A DNA stretch of 64,000 nucleotides from Phycisphaeraceae bacterium (GCA_021297895.1 JAJTHN010000001.1:1-64000), one strand, 5' to 3'. Positions 42,463 to 51,269 are shown, counted from the first letter of the stretch. Made by a program: numbers and translations. The notes: generated from the letters alone by a model not told the origin.

Positions 42463-44277
42463 TTAGTTGCCGAAGAACGCCCCGAAGAACGTGGCGAAGT
42501 CGCCGTTGTCAACCGTGCCGTCGCCGACAAGGTTGCACCGCAGCGCGGGGTTGCTGCTCCACTGCAGAACACCGTCGGTGTCGGCGATGTCGGCCCTGGA
42601 ACGCAGCGGATCGGACGCATCGGCGAAGAACGCCGCGAAGAACAGCGAGAAGTCACCGTTGTCCACCGTGCCGTCCCCGCCGGGCTCGCCGTCGGTGTTG
42701 GCGATGTCCGCCGGGTTGCGCGGAGCCTGGAGGTTCGGCAGGGTCATCGCCGTCAGCGTGCCCGAGCGGCGCGGCGAGATCGTCAGCGACGCATCGCAAC
42801 GCGGCGGCAGGTCGCACGTAAACCAGAACGTGTACATCGTGCCCCAACGGATCGTGTTCGGCAGCGTGCCCGGCGTCGGGCTCGGCGGAGCAAACGCCAG
42901 CACGCCCTTGCTCAGGTCGTAGTTGCTCGTCCACGCCGTGTTCGCCGTGAACTGAGCCTGCGGGTTGGACAGCGTGAAGCCGTGATACCCCGGAGCCGAC
43001 TGCCGCGGCTGCCAGAACCCGATGTTCGAGATGTTCGCGAACGACGGCACCGGAATCTCCAGGCGGTTGATCTCGCGATCGATATCCACGTTGTACACGT
43101 TGTACTCGTACCGCCACTGGCCGGGCGCGACCTGCACCACGCGGCTGGCGCCGTAGGCAAAGCCCTCGGTCACGGGCGTCGAGGTCGTCTGGCGATCACC
43201 CCAGCTCAGCATCGCCGGACCGAAGGTGTGCGGGCCGTCCTGCGTGAACGAAGAGGAGGTCACGCCCGAAGGCGTCGTCGTCGACGTGATCGAGTGATTG
43301 TGACGCCGATACGCGATGTTGTTCAGCTTGTAGTTGTCGCTGTTGACCGAGTAGTACGACTCCATGTAGACCTTGCTCGCGCCGACAAACTCCGACACGC
43401 GAGCCTGCAGCAGCTTCCACGCCTGGCCCGTGCCCGCGTTCGTGTACGACCTCGCACCGTCGCCCTGACCAGTCGGCGAGTCCGTGTTCGTCGCGTAGTT
43501 CATGTTGTCCAGCCACGAGCCGGTCACCGACCAACCCGGGTTGTTCCAGGTGCCGCGGGAATTGATCTCCGTCCGCGGCCCGAGCCACTGACGATCCGCG
43601 TTCAGGCCCGCGCCGTACGTGTCCGAGCAGCCGGCGCCGAGTTCATCGTCGCTGGGCGTGAACGAGCACGACCCGTTGCCGCAGGCCGGCTGACCGTTCG
43701 CGCCAGCGACCGCGCTCTGGGGGGCCTCTGCCGCGGACCAGCCGTGCTTGACCCACGAAGCCGCCAGCTGCTCAAGCCGGCCCTCGCTGTTGAGGCGATA
43801 GAGATTCGCCACGATGTACGGGTGACGAGCGCCCCACGCCGCCGGAGGCTCGCCATCACCGCCGACCGCGCCGTCCCATGCCGCGAACCACTGCGCCGTC
43901 ACGTTCCCGACCGGATACGTCACGGCGCTCGGCGACATCACATACTGATCCTCAAGCGGGATCGGCCCGCCGCCCGGCGACATCGACCAATATCCGGAGT
44001 TGTTGGGCTGAACGTTGCAGCTCGTCGTGCTGAGCGTCATCGCGATCGAGTCGCTCGGCAGCGACGCGGAGTTCGCCGCGGAGTTGTACACGTTGATCGA
44101 CCGACCGCCACCCGTTCCCGCCGCCACGGCGGACACCGAAACGTCAATACCCGGCAGATTCGGCCACGGCGCCGCGAACGGCCCCGAAACCTGTGCGGTC
44201 GTCATCGTCATGACGCCCACAGTCATCAGACCCGCGGTCGCCAGCAGAAAAACGGCAGTCGGCAGTCGATTCTTCAC
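42463..44277 (-). CDS. Secreted hypothetical protein with dockerin-like tail
   Basis: A 604-residue exported protein. The signal peptide (about residues 1-29, LPTAVFLLATAGLMTVGVMT) ends near TAQ. The mature part is a Ser/Asn/Trp-rich beta-structured region with four cysteines (such as ACGNGSCSF, GAGCSDTYG) and no catalytic motif. It ends in two repeats of the DIA[ND]TDG...VDNGDF type, the second split by an insertion, with a terminal FFGAFFGN. GTG at 44277 is chosen because GGAG is about 8 nt upstream; a longer in-frame extension would overlap the tryptophan dioxygenase region and is not credible. It lies about 58 nt upstream of the MauE-like gene in the same direction. Confidence 0.78.
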   Translation of the reverse strand: MKNRLPTAVFLLATAGLMTVGVMTMTTAQVSGPFAAPWPNLPGIDVSVSAVAAGTGGGRSINVYNSAANSASLPSDSIAMTLSTTSCNVQPNNSGYWSMSPGGGPIPLEDQYVMSPSAVTYPVGNVTAQWFAAWDGAVGGDGEPPAAWGARHPYIVANLYRLNSEGRLEQLAASWVKHGWSAAEAPQSAVAGANGQPACGNGSCSFTPSDDELGAGCSDTYGAGLNADRQWLGPRTEINSRGTWNNPGWSVTGSWLDNMNYATNTDSPTGQGDGARSYTNAGTGQAWKLLQARVSEFVGASKVYMESYYSVNSDNYKLNNIAYRRHNHSITSTTTPSGVTSSSFTQDGPHTFGPAMLSWGDRQTTSTPVTEGFAYGASRVVQVAPGQWRYEYNVYNVDIDREINRLEIPVPSFANISNIGFWQPRQSAPGYHGFTLSNPQAQFTANTAWTSNYDLSKGVLAFAPPSPTPGTLPNTIRWGTMYTFWFTCDLPPRCDASLTISPRRSGTLTAMTLPNLQAPRNPADIANTDGEPGGDGTVDNGDFSLFFAAFFADASDPLRSRADIADTDGVLQWSSNPALRCNLVGDGTVDNGDFATFFGAFFGN

Positions 44278-44432
44278 GAGCAGTTCTCCCAATCGAGGTG
44301 CAAAGGTGGCAAAAGAAATTACACCAACTTCATCCGCTCGGCACGCGAATCCGCGCCCAAACTTCCCAAACTTCCAGATGGACCACGCCGAGCCCGAAGA
44401 TTGACCGCTTCGGGGCATGGTACTTCTGCTTA

Positions 44433-45356
44433 TCAGCCTAAAACCGCCGTCCCCAGGTGGTCGCGAACGGACCAGAGATCTGGGAACAGCCGTGACGCCA
44501 CGGTTGATTGAAGATACTTCGCCCCGGACGACCCACCTGTTCCAGTCATTCCGCCGATCATCCGTTCCACCATCTTCACATGGTGGAATCGCCACAAACT
44601 CACCCGCTCATCCAACTCCACGAGGTTCTCGCACAGCCGGAACAACTCATACCCCTGATCCCGACGCGCGTACACGCTCACCAGCAGCCGCACCATCCGC
44701 TCGTCGCCCTCGTACGCCTCGCGAACGTTGCGCTCCAGCAGATCCCGCGGCACCGCAACCCCCAGCCGCGACAACATCCGCATGAAGTGGTCGTACACCG
44801 CCGGCATATCCAGGTACCGCTGCATGATCGACTGCGCAGACTGATCATCACCCACCAGCGCGATCATGCGCGCGTTCTTCCGCCCGCACAGAAACTCCAC
44901 CAGCCGGAACTGCACCGACTGGAACCCGCTCGCCGGTCGAAGGTGATCGCGGAACTGCGCGAACTCAACACTGAACATCGTCTCGAGCACCGGGATCTGC
45001 TCGATGAGCAGATGCTGAATCGCGTGCACGCGCTGAAGAAGCTGCGCCGCCCGCGAAGGATTGTCGCGATCCAGCCAGCCGCAGACCGCGTGCAGTTCGT
45101 GCAGCATCTGCTTGAACCACAGTTCGTACACCTGGTGGCTGATGATGAACAGCAACTCATCGTGATGCACCGGGCTCGATGCCTCGACCTGCAGCGAGAG
45201 CAACTCGGGCACCTTCAGGTACGAGCCGTACGTGAGTTTACCCTTGCCCACGCCCTGACTCGGGCTGCCGTCGGCCGCCCGCGGTCCGCCCGCTCCACTG
45301 GCCGATCGATCGGCGTGTCCGGCGGAGGGGTCGCTGGGGTGCATCGGGCAGGGCAT
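44433..45356 (-). CDS. kynA: Tryptophan 2,3-dioxygenase
   Basis: A 307-residue haem enzyme opening the indole ring of tryptophan in the kynurenine pathway. Motifs are LTYGSYLKVPELLSLQ, HDELLFIISHQVYELWFKQ (substrate and haem-side), LRPASGFQS, and the C-terminal WRFHHVKMVERMIGGMTGTG with the proximal histidine region, then GGSSGAKYL. ATG at 45356 is supported by TAGCAT 7 nt upstream on the minus strand without a Shine-Dalgarno. The first 35 residues are a variable Ser/Gly-rich lead. It is divergent from psuG. No other kynurenine pathway genes are in view, so its downstream route is open. Confidence 0.95.
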   Translation of the reverse strand: MPCPMHPSDPSAGHADRSASGAGGPRAADGSPSQGVGKGKLTYGSYLKVPELLSLQVEASSPVHHDELLFIISHQVYELWFKQMLHELHAVCGWLDRDNPSRAAQLLQRVHAIQHLLIEQIPVLETMFSVEFAQFRDHLRPASGFQSVQFRLVEFLCGRKNARMIALVGDDQSAQSIMQRYLDMPAVYDHFMRMLSRLGVAVPRDLLERNVREAYEGDERMVRLLVSVYARRDQGYELFRLCENLVELDERVSLWRFHHVKMVERMIGGMTGTGGSSGAKYLQSTVASRLFPDLWSVRDHLGTAVLG

Positions 45357-45363
45357 GGACCGA

Positions 45364-45369
45364 ATGCTA
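45364..45369 (-). promoter_or_regulatory. -10 element of a leaderless promoter (kynA)
   Basis: TAGCAT ends 7 nt before ATG at 45356 on the minus strand. It lies back to back with the psuG promoter 90 nt away. Confidence 0.5.
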
Positions 45370-45452
45370 CCACACGACCGCCCGCGCGTTGCGTTCCCGG
45401 CCCACACACTTCCCCGCACCCGCTCCGGCACGACGCCGCCCGTCCGCGCGCT

Positions 45453-45458
45453 TACGCT
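45453..45458 (+). promoter_or_regulatory. -10 element of a leaderless promoter (psuG)
   Basis: TACGCT ends 5 nt before ATG at 45464. No Shine-Dalgarno is visible. Confidence 0.5.
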
Positions 45459-45463
45459 CGGGC

Positions 45464-46498
45464 ATGTCCAAAGCCCCGAGCACCAAAGCCGCGTCCGCGT
45501 CCGTCGGCACCGCGCAGACCTCGGCCACATCGTCGGCCAAGGCCGCGCCTCACGCCGCCCGCCCCGGCCGGCCGCCGCGCGTCGCCATGGAAACCACGCT
45601 CCTGCTGCACGGGGTTCCCCGCAAAGATGCGCCCGCACTGGCCGATGCGCTCGAGGCCGTCGTCCGCGAGGGCGGCGCGATCCCGTGCCTATCCGGCGTG
45701 GTGCACGGTGTGGCCACCAGCGAACTCTCCGCCGCGCAACTCCGCACCCTGCTTGACGCCCCGCCCGCGAGCGTGCCGAAACTCAACTCCTCCACACTGG
45801 GCCTGGCCATCCATCGCAAGGGCCACGGCGCGACCACCGTCTCGGCCACCATGGAACTCGCCGCCGCAGCGGGCATCCGCGTCTTCGCCACCGGCGGCCT
45901 CGGCGGTGTTCACCGCGGCATGGCCGAGCACCTGGACATCTCCGCCGATCTCGGCGCCCTCGCCCGCTTCCCCGTCGCCGTCGTCGCCAGCGGATGCAAG
46001 AGCATCCTCGACGTGCCCGCCACGCGCGAACTGCTCGAAACCCTCGGCGTGCCCGTCATCGGTTGGCAGACCGATCGCTTCCCCGCCTTCTACCAGCGCG
46101 ACGGCGGCGTCGGCCTCGACGGCCGATTCGACGACATCACCGAACTCGCTTCCTACATCCGCGGCGAGATCTCCCGCACCGGCCGCGGCATCGTCGTCTG
46201 CAACGCCATCCCCGCCGACGCCGAACTCAAGGGCTCCGACTGGGAACGCTGGCTCGAAGAGGCTCAAGCCGAAATCGTCCGCTCCGGCGTCAGCGGCCGC
46301 GACATCACCCCGATGCTCCTGGCCGCGGTCCACCGCCTGAGCGAAGGCGCCACACTCCGCGCCAACATCGCCCTGATCAAGAGCAACGTCCAACTGGCCA
46401 CCAAGCTCGCCGTCGCCATGTCCTCGATGCGCGGCACGCCCTCGCCACGCGCCACCGCCACAACAACCACCACCGCGCCCTCCGGAGCCGCACGATGA
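45464..46498 (+). CDS. psuG: Pseudouridine-5'-phosphate glycosidase
   Basis: A 344-residue manganese-dependent enzyme that cleaves pseudouridine 5'-phosphate into uracil and ribose 5-phosphate. Motifs are METTLLLHGVPR, LSGVVHGVATSEL, SSTLGLAIHRKGHGATTVS, FATGGLGGVHRG, ISADLGAL and VASGCKSILD, then VPVIGWQTDRFPAFY. An Ala/Ser/Thr-rich lead of about 45 residues precedes the enzyme domain. No psuK kinase is adjacent. ATG at 45464 follows TACGCT by 5 nt, consistent with leaderless start. The stop overlaps the start of a small membrane protein. It fits with deoC in a nucleoside salvage context. Confidence 0.93.
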   Translation: MSKAPSTKAASASVGTAQTSATSSAKAAPHAARPGRPPRVAMETTLLLHGVPRKDAPALADALEAVVREGGAIPCLSGVVHGVATSELSAAQLRTLLDAPPASVPKLNSSTLGLAIHRKGHGATTVSATMELAAAAGIRVFATGGLGGVHRGMAEHLDISADLGALARFPVAVVASGCKSILDVPATRELLETLGVPVIGWQTDRFPAFYQRDGGVGLDGRFDDITELASYIRGEISRTGRGIVVCNAIPADAELKGSDWERWLEEAQAEIVRSGVSGRDITPMLLAAVHRLSEGATLRANIALIKSNVQLATKLAVAMSSMRGTPSPRATATTTTTAPSGAAR

Positions 46499-46746
46499 GC
46501 AGCACCCATGACCCTCAGCCCCAGAGCGTGTTCGTGAGGATGCTCCCACTGATTCTGGGAATCATGGCCTATGTGCTCGCTCGCGCGGGACTGGGCGTTG
46601 CGCTGCCAGAGATCTTCGGCTTCGAACCCACGCCCGACGCCGCGCCTTGGTGGGCGTACGGCGTGCGCACCATCGGCGCGTTGCTCGTCGCTATCGCCGT
46701 CATGCTCCTGTCGGCAAAGATGCTCGGGCTGCGCATCCGCCGCTGA
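46495..46746 (+). CDS. Small membrane protein downstream of psuG
   Basis: An 83-residue protein with two membrane helices (LPLILGIMAYVLARAGLGVAL and IGALLVAIAVMLLSAKML) and a basic end (RIRR). ATG overlaps the psuG stop as ATGA, so it is translationally coupled. The family is not recognised. It may be a subunit or regulator associated with a neighbouring function, but nothing shows this. Confidence 0.6.
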   Translation: MSSTHDPQPQSVFVRMLPLILGIMAYVLARAGLGVALPEIFGFEPTPDAAPWWAYGVRTIGALLVAIAVMLLSAKMLGLRIRR

Positions 46747-46775
46747 CGGAGCCCCCGGCCTCACGCCGCTCCCGC

Positions 46776-47654
46776 TTACGCCCCCACCGGGTGCCAGACC
46801 GTCTTGAACTCCACAAACGGCTCGACCCACGATGGCGCGTGGCACGCGATCGCGTCGGCATGATCGATCTTCGGGCGGATCTTCACCCGCTTGAGGTTCT
46901 CCGCCACGCCCGTGCCGATCGCCTTGCCCAACTCTTCGCCCACGGCCCCCGCGTGAATGCCGTCGACATCGCGATGCGCAGCCAGCACGGGCACAAGTTC
47001 ATCCAGCGCGCCGGTGAGAACGTTCGCCGCCCCCGCGGGCAGATCGCTCGTGGCCATCACCTCGCCCAGCACGCTGGCGACCGCCGGGTTGCCCTGCGTG
47101 ACGATCACCACGCAGTTGCCGACACACATCGCCGGCGCAAACAGCGACACCATGCCCAGCAGCGACGGCTCGCCGCGACCCGGCACCACGCCGATCACGC
47201 CCGTCGGCTCGGGCGTTGAGATGTTCCAGTACGGCCCCGCGACCGGATTCTGGCTCCCGAGCACCTGCGCGATCTTGTCGCTCCAGCCCGCGAACGCGAC
47301 CAGCCGGTCGACCGCCAGTTCCACCTCGCGCTGCGGCGCAAGCCCGCTCGCGCCGGCCCCTCCGGCCACGCTCTCCAGCAGCCCCGCGACCTCCGCCCGC
47401 TTGCCCTCGAGCATCTCGGCCATGCGGTAGAGAATCTGCCCGCGGTTGTACGCCGTCGCCCCGCTCCAGCCGGGCAGGGCCTTGCGCGCCGCCACGACCG
47501 CCTCGCGCAGGTCCTTGCGGCTGGCGTTGCACGAATGCCCGAGCACCCGCCCATCGAGGCCGACAATCGGCTCGCTCCGCCCGCTCTCTGTCCGCGGGAA
47601 CGCACCACCGATGAACAGCTTGTACGTCTTGAGAACATCCAGCCGATCGCTCAT
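46776..47654 (-). CDS. Short aldehyde dehydrogenase family protein lacking the catalytic half
   Basis: A 292-residue protein matching the N-terminal two thirds of aldehyde dehydrogenases: LFIGGAFPRTESGRS, then REAVVAARKALPGWS, YNRGQILYRMAEML, PEPTGVIGVVPGR and FAPAMCVGNCVVIV. It stops at about the point where a full enzyme would continue to the catalytic cysteine, and no EL-G-G-K-S or catalytic C is present. It therefore cannot be an ordinary dehydrogenase. It may bind NAD or serve as a partner of the full-length enzyme at 48740-50347. AAGGAG lies about 9 nt before ATG. A deoC gene in the same region recalls deoC-ALDH-ALDH clusters of actinobacteria. Confidence 0.72.
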   Translation of the reverse strand: MSDRLDVLKTYKLFIGGAFPRTESGRSEPIVGLDGRVLGHSCNASRKDLREAVVAARKALPGWSGATAYNRGQILYRMAEMLEGKRAEVAGLLESVAGGAGASGLAPQREVELAVDRLVAFAGWSDKIAQVLGSQNPVAGPYWNISTPEPTGVIGVVPGRGEPSLLGMVSLFAPAMCVGNCVVIVTQGNPAVASVLGEVMATSDLPAGAANVLTGALDELVPVLAAHRDVDGIHAGAVGEELGKAIGTGVAENLKRVKIRPKIDHADAIACHAPSWVEPFVEFKTVWHPVGA

Positions 47655-47666
47655 GGGCGAAACTCC

Positions 47667-47694
47667 TTGCGAGGTGCGGACGTTCCATTATACT
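47667..47694 (+). promoter_or_regulatory. Promoter for the phosphatase-cytochrome gene
   Basis: TTGCGA (47667-47672), 16-base spacer, TATACT (47689-47694), then 7 nt to ATG at 47702. Transcript would start at or next to ATG. Confidence 0.55.
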
Positions 47695-47701
47695 GACCCG
47701 C

Positions 47702-48733
47702 ATGATGCTCACCCGCAGAACACAAACCGCCGCGTTCACCCTCATCGCCCTCGCGGCCCTCGCCACCATGGGCTCGCTCATCGGCTGCACCCCAGCGCCG
47801 CAGCGGCCCGCGCCCGCCATCACCGCGCCATCCGCCGCCCCGGCGACCGCGCAAGCAGTCGCGTCCGCCGCCGCGCCCACAACCCCCACCGCCGACCGCG
47901 TGCGCGACTATCCCGGCCTGCAGAACGTCGCCGCCTTCGCCCCCGGGGTCTTCAACGGCTCGATGCCCGAAGGAACCCAGGGCCTCGACTCGCTCGCCGC
48001 GCTCGGCGTCCGCACCATCATCTCCGTCGACGGCGCTCGCCCCGAAGTCGACGCCGCCTCCGCCCGCGGCATGCGCTACATCCACCTGCCCATGACCTAC
48101 TCCGGCGTCAGCGAAGAGCGCTCGCTCCAGATCGCCCGCGCCATCCGCGATCTGCCCCGGCCCATCTACATCCACTGCCATCACGGCAAGCACCGCTCCC
48201 CCGCCGTAGCCGCCGCCGCCCTCATCTGCCTGGGCACCATGACCCCCGAGCAGGGCCGGGCCATGCTCAAACTCTCCGGCACATCGCCCAGTTACCCCGG
48301 CCTGTACCGCAGCGTCGAAACCGAACGCCCGCGCTCCACAACCGAAATCAACAGCGCCGACGCGACCTTCCCCCCCATCGCGCAGGTCTCCTCGTTCGTC
48401 GGCGGCATGGTCGACATCGACCACGCCTACGACCACCTCAAGATCATCGCCGCGAACAACTGGACCACCCCCGCCTCGCACCCGGACCTGGTCGCCGCGG
48501 CCGAAGCCGGGCGGATGGTCGAAACGCTCCGCGCCATTACCTCCCGCACCGACTCGCACCCGCGTCACGCCGACATGCTCGCGATGCTGCACGACAACAT
48601 CGACGCGGCCAGCAAACTCGAAGACCTCATCGTCCGCAAGGCCCCGCCCGCCGACCTCACCGCCGCCATGAGCCTCATCAGCGCCTCGTGCAAGGACTGC
48701 CACAAGGTCTACCGCGATCGCTCCGCATGGTGA
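47702..48733 (+). CDS. Lipoprotein fusing a tyrosine-phosphatase-like domain with a cytochrome c' type haem site
   Basis: A 343-residue lipoprotein (lipobox ending IGC, cysteine 29) followed by an Ala/Pro/Thr-rich linker. The first domain (about 65-205) has the layout of dual-specificity phosphatases: GVRTIISVDGARPEVDAA, then the loop IHCHHGKHRSPAVAAA with a Cx5R signature. The second domain (about 230-343) is helical and ends SASCKDCHKVYR, a CxxCH haem-binding site at the C-terminus as in class II cytochromes c'. I know no common protein with this pairing. It suggests haem- or redox-linked control of a periplasmic phosphatase or an anchored gas sensor. It lies between the two aldehyde dehydrogenases on the opposite strand. 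Confidence 0.78.
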   Translation: MMLTRRTQTAAFTLIALAALATMGSLIGCTPAPQRPAPAITAPSAAPATAQAVASAAAPTTPTADRVRDYPGLQNVAAFAPGVFNGSMPEGTQGLDSLAALGVRTIISVDGARPEVDAASARGMRYIHLPMTYSGVSEERSLQIARAIRDLPRPIYIHCHHGKHRSPAVAAAALICLGTMTPEQGRAMLKLSGTSPSYPGLYRSVETERPRSTTEINSADATFPPIAQVSSFVGGMVDIDHAYDHLKIIAANNWTTPASHPDLVAAAEAGRMVETLRAITSRTDSHPRHADMLAMLHDNIDAASKLEDLIVRKAPPADLTAAMSLISASCKDCHKVYRDRSAW

Positions 48734-48739
48734 GCCCGC

Positions 48740-50347
48740 TCAAGCGTCCACATTCACGTACGGCTTGAGCCCGTGCAGGCCGCCCTCGCGGCCGAAGCCG
48801 CTCTCCTTGTACCCGCCGAACGGGCTCGCCGCATCGAAGCGGTTGTACGTGTTCAGCCACAGCACGCCCGCCTCGAGTTTGCGTGCGATGTGCAGCACCT
48901 TGCTGCCCTTGTCCGTCCACACGCCCGCCGCGAGCCCGTACGGCGTGTTGTTCGCCCGCAGCAGCGCCTCCTCCGGCGTGCGGAAGGTCATCACCGTCAG
49001 CACCGGCCCGAAGATCTCATCGCGCGCGATCGTGTGCGCGGGCTGCACGCCCGTGAACACGCACGGCTTGCAGAAGTACCCCCGGCTCGGCAGCGCACCG
49101 GCGCCGCCCTCGAACAACTCCGCCCCCTCGTCCTTGCCGACGCCGATGTAGTGGCGGATCTTCTCCAGCTGCGCCCGCGAGTTGATCGCGCCAAGGTCGG
49201 TGTTCTTGTCCATCGGGTCGCCCACGCGCAGGCTCTTGAGCCGCAGCCGGAGCTTCCGCACGACCTCGTCCACCACGCCCTCCTGCACCAGCAGCCGCGA
49301 GCCCGCGCAGCAGACGTGACCCTGGTTGAAGAAGATCCCCTCGACGATCCCCTCGACCGCCTGATCGATGCTCGCATCATCAAAGATGATGTTGGCGCTC
49401 TTGCCGCCGAGTTCCAGCGTCAGCCGCTTGCCCGTGCCGGCCACCGCCATCGCGATGCGCTTGCCGACCTCCGTGCTGCCCGTGAACGCGACCTTGTCCA
49501 CGCCCGGGTGGTTCACCACCGCCGCGCCCGTCGCCCCCGCGCCGGTGACGATGTTCACCACGCCCGCGGGCAGGCCCACCACGTGGAAAATCTCCGCCAG
49601 CCGCAGCGGCGTCAGCGGCGGTGTCTCCGCCGGCTTGAGCACCACCGTGTTCCCCGCCGCCAGCGCCGGAGCGATCTTCCACGCGGCCATGAGCAGCGGA
49701 AAGTTCCACGGAATCACCTGACCGCACACGCCCACCGCCCGGGGCTCTCGCACGCCGGGGAACGCATACGCCAGTTTGTCCGCCCACCCCGCGTAGTAAA
49801 AGAAGTGGTGCGCCGCCAGCGGCACATCCACATCCCGCGACTCGCGGATCGGCTTGCCGCCGTCGAGCGTCTCCAGCACCGCCAGTTCGCGCGCACGCTC
49901 CTGAATCCTCCGCGCGATGCGATACAGGTACTTGCCACGCTCGGCCCCCGGCAGCGCCTGCCACGCCCCCAGCGCCGCGCGGGCCGCGCCAACCGCCGCA
50001 TCCACGTCCGCCGAAGTTCCATCGGCCACGCGCGACAGAACGGCCTCCGTCGCCGGGTTGATCGTCTCGAACGTTCCGCCCCCTGCCGACTCGACAAACC
50101 GGCCGTTGATGTAGTGGCCGTACCGCTCGGCGATCGCGACCTTGACGGTCTCCGGCGCCGGGGCGTAATCCCACCCGCGTCCGGCGGCGCTCGCGGCAGG
50201 AGTCACCGCCGCGACGTGCTGCTTGGCGTGCCCGCTGGCATGACCGTTGGCATGACCGTTGGCATGCGCGGTCTTCGCCGGCCCGCGGGCCGTCTTCTCG
50301 GAGCGGGTGTTCGTCGAACGCGCGGCTGGTGCTTTGGCCTTGGCCAT
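48740..50347 (-). CDS. NAD(P)-dependent aldehyde dehydrogenase
   Basis: A 535-residue aldehyde dehydrogenase. Domain landmarks are INPATEAVLSRVADG, VIPWNFPLLMAAWKIAPALAAGNT, VAFTGSTEVGK, the ELGGKSANIIF motif with the general base glutamate, the catalytic cysteine region GIFFNQGHVCCAGSRL, and the EIFGPVLTVMTF loop. The first 55 residues are a Ser/Lys/Ala-rich lead with His-Ala-Asn-Gly repeats, unusual for this family. The start at 50347 follows TACACT by 6 nt without a Shine-Dalgarno. With deoC (acetaldehyde producer) upstream in the same direction it may oxidise acetaldehyde from deoxyribose degradation. Confidence 0.93.
   Translation of the reverse strand: MAKAKAPAARSTNTRSEKTARGPAKTAHANGHANGHASGHAKQHVAAVTPAASAAGRGWDYAPAPETVKVAIAERYGHYINGRFVESAGGGTFETINPATEAVLSRVADGTSADVDAAVGAARAALGAWQALPGAERGKYLYRIARRIQERARELAVLETLDGGKPIRESRDVDVPLAAHHFFYYAGWADKLAYAFPGVREPRAVGVCGQVIPWNFPLLMAAWKIAPALAAGNTVVLKPAETPPLTPLRLAEIFHVVGLPAGVVNIVTGAGATGAAVVNHPGVDKVAFTGSTEVGKRIAMAVAGTGKRLTLELGGKSANIIFDDASIDQAVEGIVEGIFFNQGHVCCAGSRLLVQEGVVDEVVRKLRLRLKSLRVGDPMDKNTDLGAINSRAQLEKIRHYIGVGKDEGAELFEGGAGALPSRGYFCKPCVFTGVQPAHTIARDEIFGPVLTVMTFRTPEEALLRANNTPYGLAAGVWTDKGSKVLHIARKLEAGVLWLNTYNRFDAASPFGGYKESGFGREGGLHGLKPYVNVDA
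50223..50268. repeat. 12-base tandem repeat in the aldehyde dehydrogenase lead
   Basis: TTGGCATGACCG-type units repeated about three to four times. On the minus strand they encode H-A-N-G / H-A-S-G, a histidine-rich low-complexity lead. Confidence 0.65.
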
Positions 50348-50353
50348 ATCGCA

Positions 50354-50359
50354 AGTGTA
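50354..50359 (-). promoter_or_regulatory. -10 element of a leaderless promoter (aldehyde dehydrogenase)
   Basis: TACACT ends 6 nt before ATG at 50347 on the minus strand (gap TGCGAT). No Shine-Dalgarno. Confidence 0.5.
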
Positions 50360-50423
50360 CCAGCCCGGACCTGCACCCGAACCTGCGCCCGCGCCTGCGC
50401 CGGCACCCGGCGCGCATCCAGCG

Positions 50424-51269
50424 TTACCGCTTCGTCGCCGCCGGACGCGTGATGAACGTCACCGAAACCGTCGACGACACCTCGACCGTCCCCGGCACGT
50501 ACGCGTCATCGCCCTGGCCCGGCCCGTCCTGCGACTCGTTGGCCACCTGCGACATCCGGTTGCCCCAGCCGCCGAACTCGGCCACATCCGTGTTGGCCAC
50601 TTCAACGCCGACGATCTGCAGCCCAAGCGCCTCGGCCATCACGCTCGCCTTGCGCTTGGCCGCGCCCGCGGCCATCTTGATCGCCTCCTCGCGCGCACCG
50701 ATCGCCTCCCTGATCCCGAACGCGACGCGGTCGACACGGTTCGCACCCGCCTTCAGCCCCGTATCGATGATCCTCGCCGCGGCCTTCAGGTCCGTCGTCC
50801 GCACGCTCAGCGTGATCGCCGAGCGATACCCCACGATCTTCGCCGCCTCATCGCCGCTGTTGCGTTGCTCGTACCGCGGCGACAAGTCCGCCGAGCCGGT
50901 CTGAAACTTCGCGCCCTCAAGCCCCATCATCCTCAGCGCCCGAACAACCGCGTCCATCCGCTCCGTCGCCTCGTTCTGCGTCTGCCCGGCCGTCGCCCCG
51001 AGCACCTCCACCCCGAGCACCACATCAAGATGGTCCGGCGTTCGCTGCACCCGCGCCAGCCCCGTCGACGTGATCTTGCCCTGCACATCCTCCGCTCCCG
51101 GCGGCAACTTCCCTGCCTGCGCAGCCTCACGCCCCGATGCCGTCTGCTGCGCCATCGCGCCGGTCACCGCCGGCCAGGAAACCATCATCAAGCCGCACGC
51201 GGCGAGCACCGCCGCCGTCGGGCCGAATCGCCGAACAACTCTCGCCGCGGATGTCATTGCATCGTTCAT
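50424..51269 (-). CDS. SIMPL-domain secreted protein (DUF541)
   Basis: A 281-residue exported protein with a signal peptide (about residues 1-40, ending AMA). The mature domain matches the SIMPL/DUF541 pattern: ITSTGLARVQRTPDHLDVVLGVE, then ERMDAVVRALRMMGLEGAKFQT, IVGYRSAITLSVRTTDL and a late EEAIKMAAGAAKRKASVMAEALG segment that precedes the C-terminal strand. The family is periplasmic, with members linked to signalling and stress, but without a settled biochemical role. A GGAG lies 8 nt before ATG. It lies between deoC and the aldehyde dehydrogenase in the same direction. Confidence 0.85.
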   Translation of the reverse strand: MNDAMTSAARVVRRFGPTAAVLAACGLMMVSWPAVTGAMAQQTASGREAAQAGKLPPGAEDVQGKITSTGLARVQRTPDHLDVVLGVEVLGATAGQTQNEATERMDAVVRALRMMGLEGAKFQTGSADLSPRYEQRNSGDEAAKIVGYRSAITLSVRTTDLKAAARIIDTGLKAGANRVDRVAFGIREAIGAREEAIKMAAGAAKRKASVMAEALGLQIVGVEVANTDVAEFGGWGNRMSQVANESQDGPGQGDDAYVPGTVEVSSTVSVTFITRPAATKR

